From the NCBI GenBank assembly GCA_036346255.1, contig CM070620.1:27463609-27527608 (forward strand): DNA of 64,000 bases. Direction: 5' to 3'. Shown in pieces: positions 23,205 to 34,855 of the stretch. Position 1 is the first letter of the stretch. Every line of letters begins with the position of its first letter. This DNA is from Ampelocalamus luodianensis. Its lineage: Eukaryota > Streptophyta > Magnoliopsida > Poales > Poaceae. The position numbers and the translations under genes were made by a program. Below the pieces are notes generated by a model. It worked only from the letters and a program-made list of their open reading frames with translations, made no database searches and was not told the origin of the DNA.

Positions 23205-24268
23205 TCCCCAAGGATCGCCTCTGCGCCCTCATCCTGAAACCCTAAGTCGCCGCCCTCAAAGAACCCGAGAGCCACCGCAATTGCAAATCTAAAGTTTTGT
23301 CGCCACCGTCGTCAGCGTCGCCCTATGGTTGTGGTCTGCGTCGCCAGGACTGCTTTCACCGTAGCTTCCTCCAAAACCCCTCCGCTTCGTCCGAGCATTG
23401 CCGGAACCTTCATCCGACAAAACCAGATTCATCTCCACTGCTTTGACCTCGCTGCCGACCATCTCCGTCCACCTCGATCACCCAGAGGTAATACCCAGAG
23501 GTTCGTAATAGTTGCAGTTACCCGTTAGTACCACCCGTCGCCAGTGAATCACCGTCGTTCACCGACAACCATCGGAACCCGAGCCCTCGCCGTCGGTTGT
23601 CGTTCGAGTACTGTTCATCCTAGCACTGTTTGCTTCAGGTGCTACTCGTCGTTTCCGACTGCTGTAGTCGTAGACTCTTCTGACTGCTGTGGTCATAGAC
23701 TCTTCCGACTGCTGTGGTCGTAGATCTCTTCTGCTGGTGTGGTCGTAGCCGCTATCGATTACGTGTGGTCGTAGCCGCTACTGAATATTGTCGTGGTCAA
23801 AGACTGTCGTGGTCGTAGCTGATTCAGATCCAAAATTTCGAGAACCATATCTTCTTCATCTGAACTCCGTTTGAGTCTATTCAAATATCTAAATCTATCT
23901 AAATTTGAGATCTATTGATCTGATATTTTTATTTAATTTTTGGAGTTTTTTTGCTTCTGTTATTTATTTGTTTTGTTTATTTGCTTCATTTGCGAGTAGA
24001 CGTTGAAGGGACAGTTGTGTGATATAAGTCATATGGCTGTGTGAATTAACCTGATTAGCTTTGTGTCCTTTGTAAAAACAAATTGTTAAATTATTATTGT
24101 CTATTTATTTTAAGTTGATTTCAATCTACTATTTGTATTCAATTGCGAATATTGTATTTCTGCAAAAGAACCATAGAAGCCATTTCTTTTGGAATAAGCA
24201 TGTATATATAAATTGTATTCTGTGGTATGTCTTACGAGTACAGTTGTGTACTCATGCTTGCTGCAAAC

Positions 24269-24337
24269 AAATCTACAGAAGAGGAGGAGTCATCGCCTGC
24301 TCTTGAGGAGGAGTTCGTTGAAGGTGCTGATCGTTAG
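24269..24337 (+). other. Short conserved acidic ORF segment in the LTR
   Basis: 22 codons plus stop, rich in Glu/Asp and ending EEEFVEGADR-TAG. The same frame, with conservative changes and the same stop, occurs on the minus strand at 32210-32278 in the related LTR 31930-36482 (ending EEDFVEGADR-TAG). Its start is unclear; it may be the end of a spliced exon. Function unknown. Confidence 0.4.
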
Positions 24338-24900
24338 GTCACTGATCCCAGTTGGTTGCATGTGGCGAATTGATGGGATTCCACTGGAGTTTATCTTGTT
24401 CTGCTGCTGATTTCTTTATTGTTAGCCCTGCGTTGCATAATAAGTGTAAACTCGACCATAAGGTCAAAACTATTATTTGTTATTCAAACTACTCATTTAT
24501 GCTATTAATCGCTTGTGTGGATCGATATTCATCTATGTTGCCACTATATGCACTAGCGTGATCCTGGACTAGTGCAGCATACACAAGGGGTTCAGAATTG
24601 CATTTTTGGGTCCCGACAGACTACGACGGTGAAAATGACCGAAGACGAAGAAGATGTGATTCAGCATCTCTTGAGGATCAAACGTGAAATCAAGTGAGGG
24701 GAACGAATACTCATGTACTGGAACATGATATGATGCAAGAATAATGACAAGGAACCCTTCTGATCGGCTGGAGTGGGTGTGGCGGTGCACGACCGAGATG
24801 GAGCTCGCGCTCTCCGAGCGATTGAGCTCATTTGAGGAGGAGAAAATGGAGGAGAAGGTGCACAATAGCGAGGAAAGGAAGAAATGAAGCTCGGGGCTGG

Positions 24901-24909
24901 CTTTTATAG
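24901..24909 (-). promoter_or_regulatory. LTR TATA box
   Basis: CTATAAAAG on the minus strand, in the 5' third of the LTR 19618-25653, followed by C-rich leader text. Likely core promoter of that LTR. Confidence 0.5.
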
Positions 24910-25658
24910 ACAGAGAGGCAGAGACGGGTGAGGTAGAGCTCAGGCAACTGTGGGCAAAGCTGGCGGAGATCTCCATTGTATGGGTAGTGATAGGGCTTGG
25001 CCGGGCAGGGGATGGGCGTGGAGTGAGATAGCGATGCGACGTGGGCGGTTGGCCGGTGGAGAAAAACGTGGGCGGTAAGGAAAACCACGGGCGGTGTAGC
25101 GACGTGCTCGTGGCATGTGCTGACGCTCGGCGACGCGTGGTGGGTGAAGCTCCCTGTCAATGGGGACCACCGGTCAGAGAGAGGTAAGAGAGTGAATTAA
25201 GTTTTAGGTTTTATATTCCAGCTGATTTATTGCCTGGATTTATTTAATACACAAATGACTTCAAAATTTTATGGAAATTTTTGTGGCGGCTTCTAATCTA
25301 ATGTATTTTATGCTGTAAATTTTTTAGAGGTTTATACCTTCTGTGATTTTCTCTAAATTTTTTGTAATTTTCTATTCTTATGCTTTTGTATTTATTTTTT
25401 CTAAATAAGTTTTCATATAAATACTTTGGTGAATTATTCCTGGGATATTATGCCCGAAATAATTCTCTCATTCAATTTCTTTGTTTTGCTTTAACAACTT
25501 TCTCTTGAGTACATGTTTGTTGGTATTTTCAAACTTTCTTTTGAACAAAAGTCCAAATCAAACATGGGTATATTTTCATATGCAAATGATCAAAGTGTTT
25601 TTCCTAGTGCATTTATAATACATATTGCCAAATTCAAATTTTGGGATGTTACAAATCA

Positions 25659-26128
25659 TGCACCCCACCACTCCCTTTCTAGCCATCTTGCCCAGCTTTG
25701 CCATACTGATCACACATTGGGCCTTGGGTTCAGTGAAATCTCTTAACATTATAGTTCTTCCTTTCTTGCCAATCTTGACAATTGTCTCTTCTTCAAATCC
25801 AGTAAAATGGGGCTATGCTCATATATCCAGTCTGCACCTTAGATGATATCATAACTTCTCAGTGCTAGCAATCAGAATGAGCTTTCGAAGTGAGTGCCTT
25901 GGGTCCTATAACATAGGTCCTTGACCACTGCATTTCTTTTTAGTTCACCTCCTCCAGCTACTGAGACTGTCCTGACCAGTGCTGAGCTGCATTCACATCC
26001 ACTTTTGACAGGAAATTCATAATCCATGAATGAATTCGTGCTTCCACAGTTCCACTATCCACTAATGCAATAGCCTTCTTACCCCCAACTGTAGTAACCA
26101 AAAAGAATGTAGTTGGACCAAATGTTCC
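25659..26128 (-). pseudogene. Gypsy protease remnant
   Basis: The minus strand near 26065-26050 encodes a DSG triad in ALVDSG, followed after a frame slip by text of the GSTNSF/ YEFPVKSGC type. Nearer to 25800 comes DWIYEHSPILLDL, all in the order seen in retroviral-type aspartic proteases of plant gypsy elements. Stops and frame changes disable it. It is cut off on its 3' side by the solo-LTR insertion. Confidence 0.65.
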
Positions 26129-27633
26129 TTATGCAGCATGTTGTGACAACTGCATCAATTCTTCCTTAGTCTCTAGGTTATTGTCTTGCTTGGGACTATG
26201 AGGAGCAGTAGTATACCCATCTTCTGCACTAATGTCTTCTTTTTCACCCAGTGATCCTTCTCCATCTTCCCTCAACAACAAAGTATGGATAGCTTTCTTT
26301 ACCTTGCACTTGTGGTTAACAGACCATGCCTCTTGACAATACCAGCATGGTTTTCTCTCTCTTTCACCATTGTTGGTCCCCATTTTGCTAGAGGTGCTTC
26401 TGTCCCCAGTTGACTGCACAGTTTTTAATGCAGGTTTGTATTGATGACTAACCATTGCAGTAAACTTGTTCTTGCTGTAGCCCCTGACTGGTGGGACTTC
26501 TTGGCTGCAGCTAAGTTTTCATATACCCTGGAGTACCAATAAGCTTCTAATAATCCTTGTGGTCTTTGCCCACTTACATCATGCTTAATCTCTGGTCTCA
26601 ATCCTCCAATAAAACAACTCACCATGAATGCTTCTTGAATGTAGGGATGATCTCTTTTCACCAATGCCATGCATTCTTCGAATTTGTCAATGTACTAGGA
26701 TATTGAAGAACCCCCTTGCCTCATATTTTGCAGTTGCTCCACTACATTATGGGCATTAGCCTCAGAAAAACGATCTACAACCATGGAACAAAGTTGGCTC
26801 CAATTCAAGATATGCCATGGAACTCCTATTCCCTTCAACCACTTTATAGCCATTCCCTGGAAGTGTGATGTAGCCAAATTCACCCATTGATCTGCAGGTG
26901 TGCCTGACAGACTAAAGAATCACACACATTGCTTTAACCATTCTATAGAATCCTCACCATTGAAGTAGGGAATCTCTAGTCTCAGCACTTTTATCACAGC
27001 CTTAGCATAGTGTGATGTATTCCCCAAATTTCATGAGTGGGAAATTCCTTGAGAGTCCATTCTCCTAACCGCTGCAAACTGAGTCAGATTGTCCCTGTTG
27101 AAGTATTGTCCAGTAATGGGATTATACTGATGGTTACTTAGAAAAGGGTGATCCCAATCGATGCCATATGGGTTTCCCATACCCCTTTTATATAGTCCTT
27201 CCACAGTTTGAGTTTGTGTGTTTCCTCATAAGTCACATCTGGTGCTTGCGAGGGTGTGACAGTGTTGGGCTCAATATAGAAATGCACACCAGTTGCATCT
27301 CTCCCAGTGTTAGCAGCTGAAGGAAAGTTCATAGTATTAACATGAACTGGATCAGAGAAAACCCCACATCCTATTACTCCATTCGGATTGTTACCCAACA
27401 CTGCAGTTAGAGTAGTAGGGGCACTGACCTCACCGGTTGTAAGCTGCATGTATGCTTGTTCCTCCTTGATCGAGGGAACAAAACCTTTTGAGAAGAGACT
27501 TGATCTCAGTCATTTCTGCTTTCATTCCTTTCAATTCAGCTAACTCTTCCCTGATGGCTGCGACCTCTGCTCTTACATCAAATGTACCTTCGTTTCTGGC
27601 CATCCTGTTCTGAGATCGGGTCTTCACTACCAT
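26129..27633 (-). pseudogene. Gypsy gag remnant with zinc knuckle
   Basis: Starting at an ATG at 27633 (MVVKTRSQNRMARNEGTFDV), the minus strand gives a coiled, charged N-terminus, then capsid-like text: WLKGIGVPWHILNW in 26695-26883 and CFIGGLRPEIKHDV in 26425-26670. A zinc-knuckle-like CWYCQEAWSVNHKCK follows near 26340. The frame changes at least three times and contains stops. Gag packages element RNA and forms particles; this copy cannot. Confidence 0.8.
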
Positions 27634-27901
27634 GCACTCAGATTCATAGGACCAGTTTGAGGGATTTTACCAACCTAAGCCAACCTCTCCCCTTTTCCCC
27701 CGCAAATCTTCTAACAGTGACAGATCCGATCTAGTTTGGGAATTTCACAGCAGTCGACCAACGTCGTTGCCAACCTTCACTGATCTAAATCCTCACACTT
27801 CGCCCGAATGACAGATCCAATCTAGCTCAGGGATTTTATAGTAGAAAATCAAAATTGCTGCTAACCTTCACTGATTCAGACCTCCACTCCAATAATCGTG
27901 T

Positions 27902-27914
27902 GTGCTCTGATACC
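27902..27914 (-). other. Primer-binding site of the gypsy element
   Basis: GGTATCAGAGCAC on the minus strand, two bases after the 5' LTR. It matches the plant initiator-methionine tRNA-type site that starts minus-strand DNA synthesis. Confidence 0.85.
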
Positions 27915-27916
27915 TT

Positions 27917-28354
27917 TGTCAAGATCCGTGATGATCTGACAAAAAATTTGTGGAATTTTCAGTGGATTTGGGAAAGATCGATAAAGCAAACCCTATAACT
28001 ACTTTAATCTACGAGACAAATAAAGAATATGATTCATCAATCTACCTCTTTTACTCCAGTTCGGGTTTATATACCCGTGAGTTTTACAGTTGAGGTAAAG
28101 GATGTAACTGACTTTTAACACCAGTAGTTAACTGGAATCAAATAGCAAAAACGACAACGTCATGACGTCAACAGGGCAAAATCGGTGTTACTTCATCTTC
28201 CTTGAGCCGTCCAATCTCCTTTAAATTGCATTCTTCGGTCTTGATGTAAAGCTAGCGACATCAAGTGAAATCACTTAAACGTTGTCGTGAGCGCCGACTT
28301 GTGCTATGAGCCTAAATCTCTGAAACTTCAATTCATGTCCACTGAAACCTAGCA
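27917..28354 (-). repeat. 5' LTR of the gypsy chromovirus
   Basis: 438 bp, TGTCAAGATCCGTG to CCTAGCA (plus strand), partner of 16288-16712. TATATACCCGTGAG occurs in both LTRs. On the minus strand the LTR begins TGCTAGG (the partner TGTCAGG), so one or both termini carry point mutations. Confidence 0.9.
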
Positions 28355-28394
28355 CCACCTCACCACCATCGCTGACCTCAACCCACCTCACTTT

Positions 28395-29585
28395 GTCAGT
28401 TGTCGTGCTTCTCTCTTTCTCCTCACTAGCATTGGTAAGATTCCATGGGGCGTGCGCGTGGCATAGTGGCACAGGCGAGCACGCGCAGCGCAGTGGCACC
28501 ACAGTGGAGGAGGAGGAGACAGTGGTGGGGAGTAGCCATGGTGAAGACGGAGCCATGGGCAACGGGGATGAAAAAGAAGGAGAGGAAGAGGAATAAGAGG
28601 GCAAAATTGTCAAAGTGGCACACAAATAGATTGGCACCTCAACTTTGTGACATAATCAATTACCATGTATAGAATGACAAATCGTTGAATCCATACTAAC
28701 TGTGAGGCAAATGATCAAATTTCTCATTTAAATCTACTTTTGGTGGAAATTCCTGTCAATTTCATGAATATAATCTTCTAACTGGCCTCACTTCGTCGGT
28801 CGTCGTGCCTCTCTCTTTCTCCTCAGTCTTTATTCTAACCAGCATTGGTAAGATCCCGTGGGGCATGGGTGTGGCACGGGCGAGCACGTGCAGTACGATG
28901 GCACCACAGTGGAGGAGGAGACAGTGGTTGGGGGCAGCCATGGTGGAGGCGGAGCCATGAGTGGCAGGGATGAGAAGGGAGGAGGGGAGGAGGAAGAAGA
29001 GGGCTAAATAATCAAACTGACACACAAATAGATTGACACCTCAACTTTATGACATCAGTTACCATGTATATAATGGCAAATCATTGAATCCACACTAACT
29101 GGAATTCATACTAATTGTGAGGCAAATGATAAAATTTCACGTTTAAATCTACTTTATGTGAAAATTCCCGTCGATTTCATGAATATAATCTTCGTCGTGC
29201 CTCTCTCTCTTTTTCTCTTTCTCCTCACCAGCATTGGTAAGATACCGTGGGGCGTGGGAATGGCACGATGGCCCAGGCGAGCACGCGCAATGCGGTGGCG
29301 CCATGGAGGAGGAGATGGTGGTGGGGAGCAGCCATGGTGGAGCGGAGCCATGGGCGGTGGGGATGAAAAGGAAGGAGGGGAGGATGAAGAAGAGGGCAAA
29401 ATTGTCAAAGTGGCACACAAATAGATTAGCACCTCAACTTTATGACAAATAATCAATTACCATGTATAGAATGGCAAATTGTTGAATCCAAACTAATTGT
29501 GAGGCAAATGATTAAATTTCCTGTTTAAATCTACTTTACATGGAAATTCCTACCGATTTCATGAATATAATCTTCTAACAATGCA
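28395..29585. repeat. Three tandem units of about 390-413 bp
   Basis: Unit starts are near 28395, 28795 and 29190. Landmarks are GCATTGGTAAGATnCC (28430, 28841 and 29231 onward), a purine-rich GGAGGAG block, GGGCAAAATTGTCAAAGTGG, and TTTCATGAATATAATCTTC at the end. Each unit has frames on both strands but none resembles a protein, and indels differ between units. The left edge abuts the gypsy target CCACC. Confidence 0.75.
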
Positions 29586-29589
29586 AGAT

Positions 29590-30760
29590 TCATCAGCAAA
29601 ATTTAATGTTATGTTAACACAGTAAGAAGACCATTCCTAAAATAAGTGATATTTTGATCAACACAGAAAGGTGAAATACAAAATTAGAAAAATGGAGCAT
29701 ATTAGTAGCAAAAATGGTCACAACTCAATTATCCACTCCTACCAACAAAAGATAAAGCTGAACAAACCATAACAATCAAGGTTGTCAGTATCGCGATCCG
29801 CGATCCATATCGTAGAATTTACAATTCTATGGTTTTGCTAGAACAATCCAATCCTGATCCTATGTTGTATTTGTAACACCCTAGGTTCATAATTCTCTTA
29901 GGTTTGGAACACCGGATTTTTTTTCTCGGTTCCTGCAGGAATTAAATTGAATTCCAGCAAAATTCCTACATTCCAAATGACGCATTAACCCCCCCCCCTC
30001 CCAGGCCCCAGCACTCACGTGGGATAGGCCTCCACATACATAGCACCCTGTTTACACATTCATCCTCGCTTTGTATAAAAGAGTAATTAAACCAAGAGGT
30101 GCTAGATTTTGGACCCAACAAACAATACATGCTAGCACACCCCGCTTTCAACTTCCATCGTGTGACTCCATGTGGATCACATCACCTTCGCAACCCCATG
30201 TGGATCACATGGGCCCTCCTACGTCGAGTGTTACATGATCAATAATTATAAATTAATGGTCCAAATCTTACAATCTTTAAAATAACGATTTCCGAGGAAC
30301 AATATATCCCATGATTCTCCTACCAATATGAAAATGATCTAACTAGGGTCTGGGTATTGACAACTTTGAAAGGAGCTCTCTGTTTTCTTAGCTATTCTGA
30401 CATCATTCTTTATATTCGTAATCAATTGATGCTTAAATGCAGTGTCTCCGGTGGAAATGGTGATTCAAAGTTTCCACTCATACAGGCAAAGTCAAATTAC
30501 ATCAATATAAATAGAAACAACTAATGAGATGCAAGGCATTGGCTGAGATATGAAGTGTTACTAGCATAGTGTACAGCGCATTGCGACAGATCTCAAATAA
30601 ATATACCATAATTCTAAACTAAAAACATGCAATAGTAATTATCCTCAAATATAAAAAAATTGCATGCATAATTCGCATCCAATCAATACATATATACATG
30701 TGTAGAAGTAGCGGCAGAGATAGGAGAAAATGTTGAGGGGCCAAGCTAATGAAATTTTCT
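29590..30760. other. No gene seen
   Basis: AT-rich, unassigned. It contains a C run near 29990, and TGTGGATCACAT twice around 30170-30210. No terminal repeats or credible coding frames found. Confidence 0.35.
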
Positions 30761-30763
30761 TAA

Positions 30764-30882
30764 GGGCTTGTTTGGATACATTGTGATTCGATTCAATCCC
30801 TTCGAATTGACTCGGAATTTGAACTAAAATCCTTTCCAGTCCAAAGGGATTGGTTCTAATCCCTCTCTATCCAAATAAGCCC
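30764..30882. mobile_element. Tourist-like MITE, 119 bp
   Basis: Terminal inverted repeats GGGCTTGTTTGGATA / TATCCAAATAAGCCC (one mismatch) with TAA duplications on both sides (30761-30763, 30883-30885). Same family and same length as 8151-8269, inverted relative to it. It shares the 12-base end of the Harbinger element at 1254, a possible source of transposase in trans. Confidence 0.85.
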
Positions 30883-31319
30883 TAAGGGGTTTACTTGAGC
30901 ATTTACATATAAATATAAATCTTCTAGAGAAGGGGGCTCATGGCCCCTTTTGGCCCTCATGAAGCTCCACCTATGTTTAGAAGATCCAATCCTCTACATC
31001 GATCTTGCAAATAACACATATGTCTACGTATATTCATCCATAAAAGATCATTTGAAGCGAGGTGAGAAGAGAAGAGGGATGACAGACTCACCGTCACCAC
31101 CAACTCAGTCAAGAGATCATATCACTTCACTTGCAGATCAGGCAGACGAAGACGATGTGAGCGTTTCTGTCAATACACTGGTCAGAACTGCATGAACAAG
31201 TAAAGAGGATCCGATGGTACCGTCTTCTTCTAGAACATTCCCCGAAGTATTCATTACATTGTTAACATAGATATTATTTACTAGAAGTGCTTTTAGCAAT
31301 GAAATCGTTAACCATACCA

Positions 31320-31763
31320 GGACAAGGATTTCTAACCTTGGGGTACCATCAGTCTCTGTGTGTGTTTTTGGATTTTAAGTTTTTTAAGTACTAACATTTT
31401 AAGTTTTTCTGAATAGAATGGTTTAGCTTCTGCTTGTGAACATATAAGTCTTTGTGTGTGTTCAGATTTTCCATACATCACTCGACTAGATTTTTTTTTT
31501 TTTGCAAAATCAGTCAAATTTCTATCCTTTGGATCGGTTTGGATATTCATGCCCCAGCGAGCTCGTCCTCTTCCACTCCAACGTCGCCACTACCAAGTTA
31601 GGGCTCGGGTTCACCAAGGTAGGGTTTTGGGTTCACCGGGGCCAGATCTAGAGGGAGGGGAGCAGCAGAGGCACGGCGATGGGCAGCGGTGGCACCGTCG
31701 GTCGCGGGTTGGAGGCGGGCGGTAAGCGGAAGTGGCGAAAAACATTTGTGTTGGAGGGAGGAG
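31320..31763 (+). repeat. Diverged upstream copy of the KSL exon 1/intron 1 region (left part)
   Basis: An ATG at 31545 is followed by GC-rich text and then by GGTTCACCGGGGCC and AGAGGGAGGGG...CAGCAGAGGCACGGCG at about 31634-31680. The KSL exon 1 end and intron 1 start at 38330-38390 read the same way. The AT-rich lead-in with a T run before the ATG also matches in outline. The copy continues after the LTR insertion at 37829. It looks like a decayed tandem duplication; similarity is patchy. Confidence 0.4.
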
Positions 31764-34700
31764 TGAAGGGATACAGGTAGGCTTTACTAGCGCACAATTT
31801 AAAATTCTACCACATAAACAGGAAGCCATACAAGCAAGAGGTCACAAATAGTTACCACTAGATGTGCAGTGCAGCAGAAGAAGAGTTGGAGCAGCCTAAT
31901 CCAACATCAAGCACGTCGACATAGTCGTCTGTCGGGACCCAAAAATGTAATTCTGGACCCTCTGTATATTCTGCACTAGTCCAGGATCACGCTAGTGCAC
32001 ATAGTATCAACATAGATAAATATCGATCCACACAAGCGATTAATAGAGTTAACGATCAATTTGAATAGCAAATAATAATTTTGACCTTATGATCGAGTTT
32101 ACATTTATTAAGCCATGTAGGGCTAACAGAGAATTAAACAGCAGCGGAATGAATAAACTTCAGCGAAATCCCATCAATTCGCCATAGGCAACCGACTAGG
32201 ATCACGACCCTAACGATCAGCACCTTCGACGAAGTCCTCCTCAAAAGCAGACGATGACTCATCCACTTCTGTTGATTTGATTTAGCAAGTATGAGTACAC
32301 AACCATACTCGCAAGTCATACCACAGAATGCAATGTATAGATGCAGACTTATTCCAAAGGAAATGACTTCTATGGTTCTTTTGCATAAAAGCAACATTTG
32401 CAATTGAATACAATTAATAGATTGAAATATAATTCAAAACAAATAAACAATATTACTTTAACAATTGGTTTTCACAAAGGACACAAAGCCAATCAGTTTA
32501 ATTCACACAGCCATATGACTTAGATCACATAGTTGTCCCTTCCCAAACGTTTTATGAAAACTACCCCTCGTGTGAAATCCCCGAGCATGTCCATGACCGC
32601 AGACGCGGCTATTCGAATAGATTGTTTAACACTCTACAGAGGTTGTACACTTTACCCACATGATATAACCAGTATAGCTAGCACAAGTCATAACAAAACT
32701 TTTCTAAAACTTCATCTCAAACATTGACACTCCAGTGTGCTTTACCGCCACACCAACCCAAACACAGTGCTTTGGTATGATACACACCGTTGGATAGGGA
32801 AGCGACGAACCGTCCCGCGATGCAACTACCTGATAGTTCACACCTCCACCCTTACACAAAACCTAACCTATAGCCTAAGTAATCAATGCCAAGAATCCAT
32901 AACTTACTAAGTTAGGCTCGTCCCATACCAGACATGTGGACTTACAGTAAGGCTCAATTCAACGGCTCACAAAGTGAAGTCCTTAATTGACCAAGGCAAG
33001 ACTTCTAATTTCTAACTATGACACATAGATTAATATTCCCATTCACACAGTTCCACCTTAGCACACAGTTCACCCACTTGCCTCAGTCGAAATCATGTTC
33101 CACCCTATTGGTTAAGTGTAATATATGCCATCAACGAGTAATAGCACACAATACACACAGTTTTATCACATAGTTCCATATTCACTTAGTCGAATTTATA
33201 TTTGTAACTCACATGAGATGATGACTCGTAGTATGGCTAAGCGATCTAATCTTATCTAACCAACCCACGTTGGTGCTATAATATTACCAACTAGTAATGA
33301 ACCAATCTAGGGTGACAAAAGATCATGGCATACAATAAGCAAGGTGGATAAATAACAAATTGGACTAATAACTAAACCCGAAAGCATTTTAATAATTACT
33401 TAAAATAAATACAGTAATTTAAATTAAAGTAGTTTGAAAACTGGATTCAATATGATCAAAGGTATAACTTGCCTTGGAATAGATCTGAGTACTGGTCATG
33501 GTCTTGGTGCAATCCTTCTTCTCCAAAATCTCTCGAAGTATCAACGTCTACTCGCAAACGAAGCAAATAAACAAAATAAATAAAATAGAGAAGAAAACCA
33601 ACTCCAAAAATTAAATAAAAATCTCAGATAAATAGATCTCAAATTTAGATGAATTTAGAAATTTGAATAGGCTCAATCGGAGTTCGGATGCAAAAGATAT
33701 AGCTTTTGGAAGTTCAAATCTAAATAAAATACCCTAAAAAGGGTTTTCTGGAATATCCGAATTATTCTCCAACAGAAAAATCAGATTATTGCGCAATGAT
33801 GACGTGAACCCTCAGAATTTTGGAATTAAAACAAATAAAAGGAAATCTGACATGTGGGACCCACATGTTAGTCTCACGGCTCACGATGGACTTAGTCTAC
33901 CGAGCCTTGGGTTTGGACTTTAAGTGGACTACCATGCATGCACTAACGTGGTGGCTGACGCGATGACACACGAGATGACACGCAGACATGGGTGCTGATC
34001 TGGCGATGCACGTGGCCGACACGTCAACTGGTGACGTCAGATCGGCGGCGACATTTTTGGTTTCGCCTGACAACGGTGAACGACGGCTCGCCGGTGAGGG
34101 TGGGTGGTCGCATTGGGTAGAGAGGGATATTACGCACGTATTCGTATCGGTTTCAGCACAATTGGTCGTCGGACTTGACCGGCGACGAGCTTTTGGCGGC
34201 GGAGACAATCGGGTGTTGTCGGATCTGGGCTCCGGTGAGGTATTGGCAGCGGGGAAAGGCTCACGAGGTAGCTCTGGCGACGCTGATCACGAAGGTGCGC
34301 TCCACGAGGATAGGACGTCACCGGCAGCGGCGCAATCTGAAGAAACAAAAGCTCGGCCGAAAACCCTAGATAATGGATTACGACGACGCTAGGGCTCTAG
34401 AGGGCCGGGGCTTGAGGGGTTTTGGTGCGGGCGGCTCCGCGATCCCGAGGGTGCCTTTTACAGGGCCCGGGAGTGCGCGAGGTGGCGTAATGGCGGTGGA
34501 GGCCTAAACGCGTCCGAAACGAACACGAGTGGTTCCCAGGGATAGAAACGAATTCGGGATGAGATTTGATGCGGCTTCTAGAAGAGGTTTAGTTGGGAAA
34601 GTCCTGTTGTCGGATGGAGCTTGAAGGAGTTCTAATGGCGGATGCGAGCGCTGCCTCACACGGAGACGAAGGCGGCACGGAGACGAAGGTGGGGGGCCCA

Positions 34701-34855
34701 CGCGTCAGCGGTAGAACGCATGCGCGCGTTGATGGGCTGGCTCAAACGTGCGATCGTGCCGCTATGCGGGCCACGCACGAGTAAAAGAGAATTGGGCTGA
34801 AGAGATTCAGCCCGGTTGGATTCTGAGATTTAAGTTTGATTTTTCTTTTTAGAAA

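Larger units (their letters stand above)
22504..24618 (+). mobile_element. Solo LTR of the same group, nested in the solo LTR
   Basis: It starts TGTAACATCCCAATTTTC and ends TTTTGGGTCCCGACA, with a perfect 5-bp duplication GACTA (22499-22503, 24619-24623). Length 2115 bp. A TATA box TATAAATAG at 23196-23204 is followed by a C-rich leader (CCTGAAACCCTAAG), giving plus orientation. Its ends match those of 31930-36482 and, more distantly, its host LTR 19618-25653. No coding domains. Confidence 0.8.
19618..25653 (-). mobile_element. Long solo LTR (gypsy-like) inserted in the chromovirus pol
   Basis: The plus-strand ends are TGTCGGACCC and GGGATGTTACA, so on the minus strand it starts TGTAACATCCC and ends CCGACA. 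It is flanked by a perfect 5-bp duplication AATCA (19613-19617, 25654-25658). After removing the nested insert it is about 3.9 kb. A TATA-like CTATAAAAG lies at 24909-24901, about 0.75 kb from its 5' end, followed by leader-like sequence. No pol genes lie inside, so it is read as a solo LTR; a non-coding LARD-type element is the alternative. It splits the gypsy element between protease and RT. Confidence 0.75.
16288..28354 (-). mobile_element. Full-length Ty3/gypsy chromovirus, decayed and split by nested LTRs
   Basis: Matching LTRs lie at both ends (16288-16712 and 27917-28354) with a perfect 5-bp target duplication CCACC (16283-16287, 28355-28359). On the minus strand the order is 5' LTR, PBS, gag with zinc knuckle, protease, RT, RNase H, integrase, a chromodomain-like tail, PPT, 3' LTR. 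Without the nested insert the element is about 6.0 kb. Size, short LTRs (425-438 bp) and a chromodomain-like tail suit the Reina group of plant chromoviruses (inference). Stops and frameshifts in every domain make it non-autonomous. Most of the span between RT and protease is the solo LTR at 19618-25653. Confidence 0.9.
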
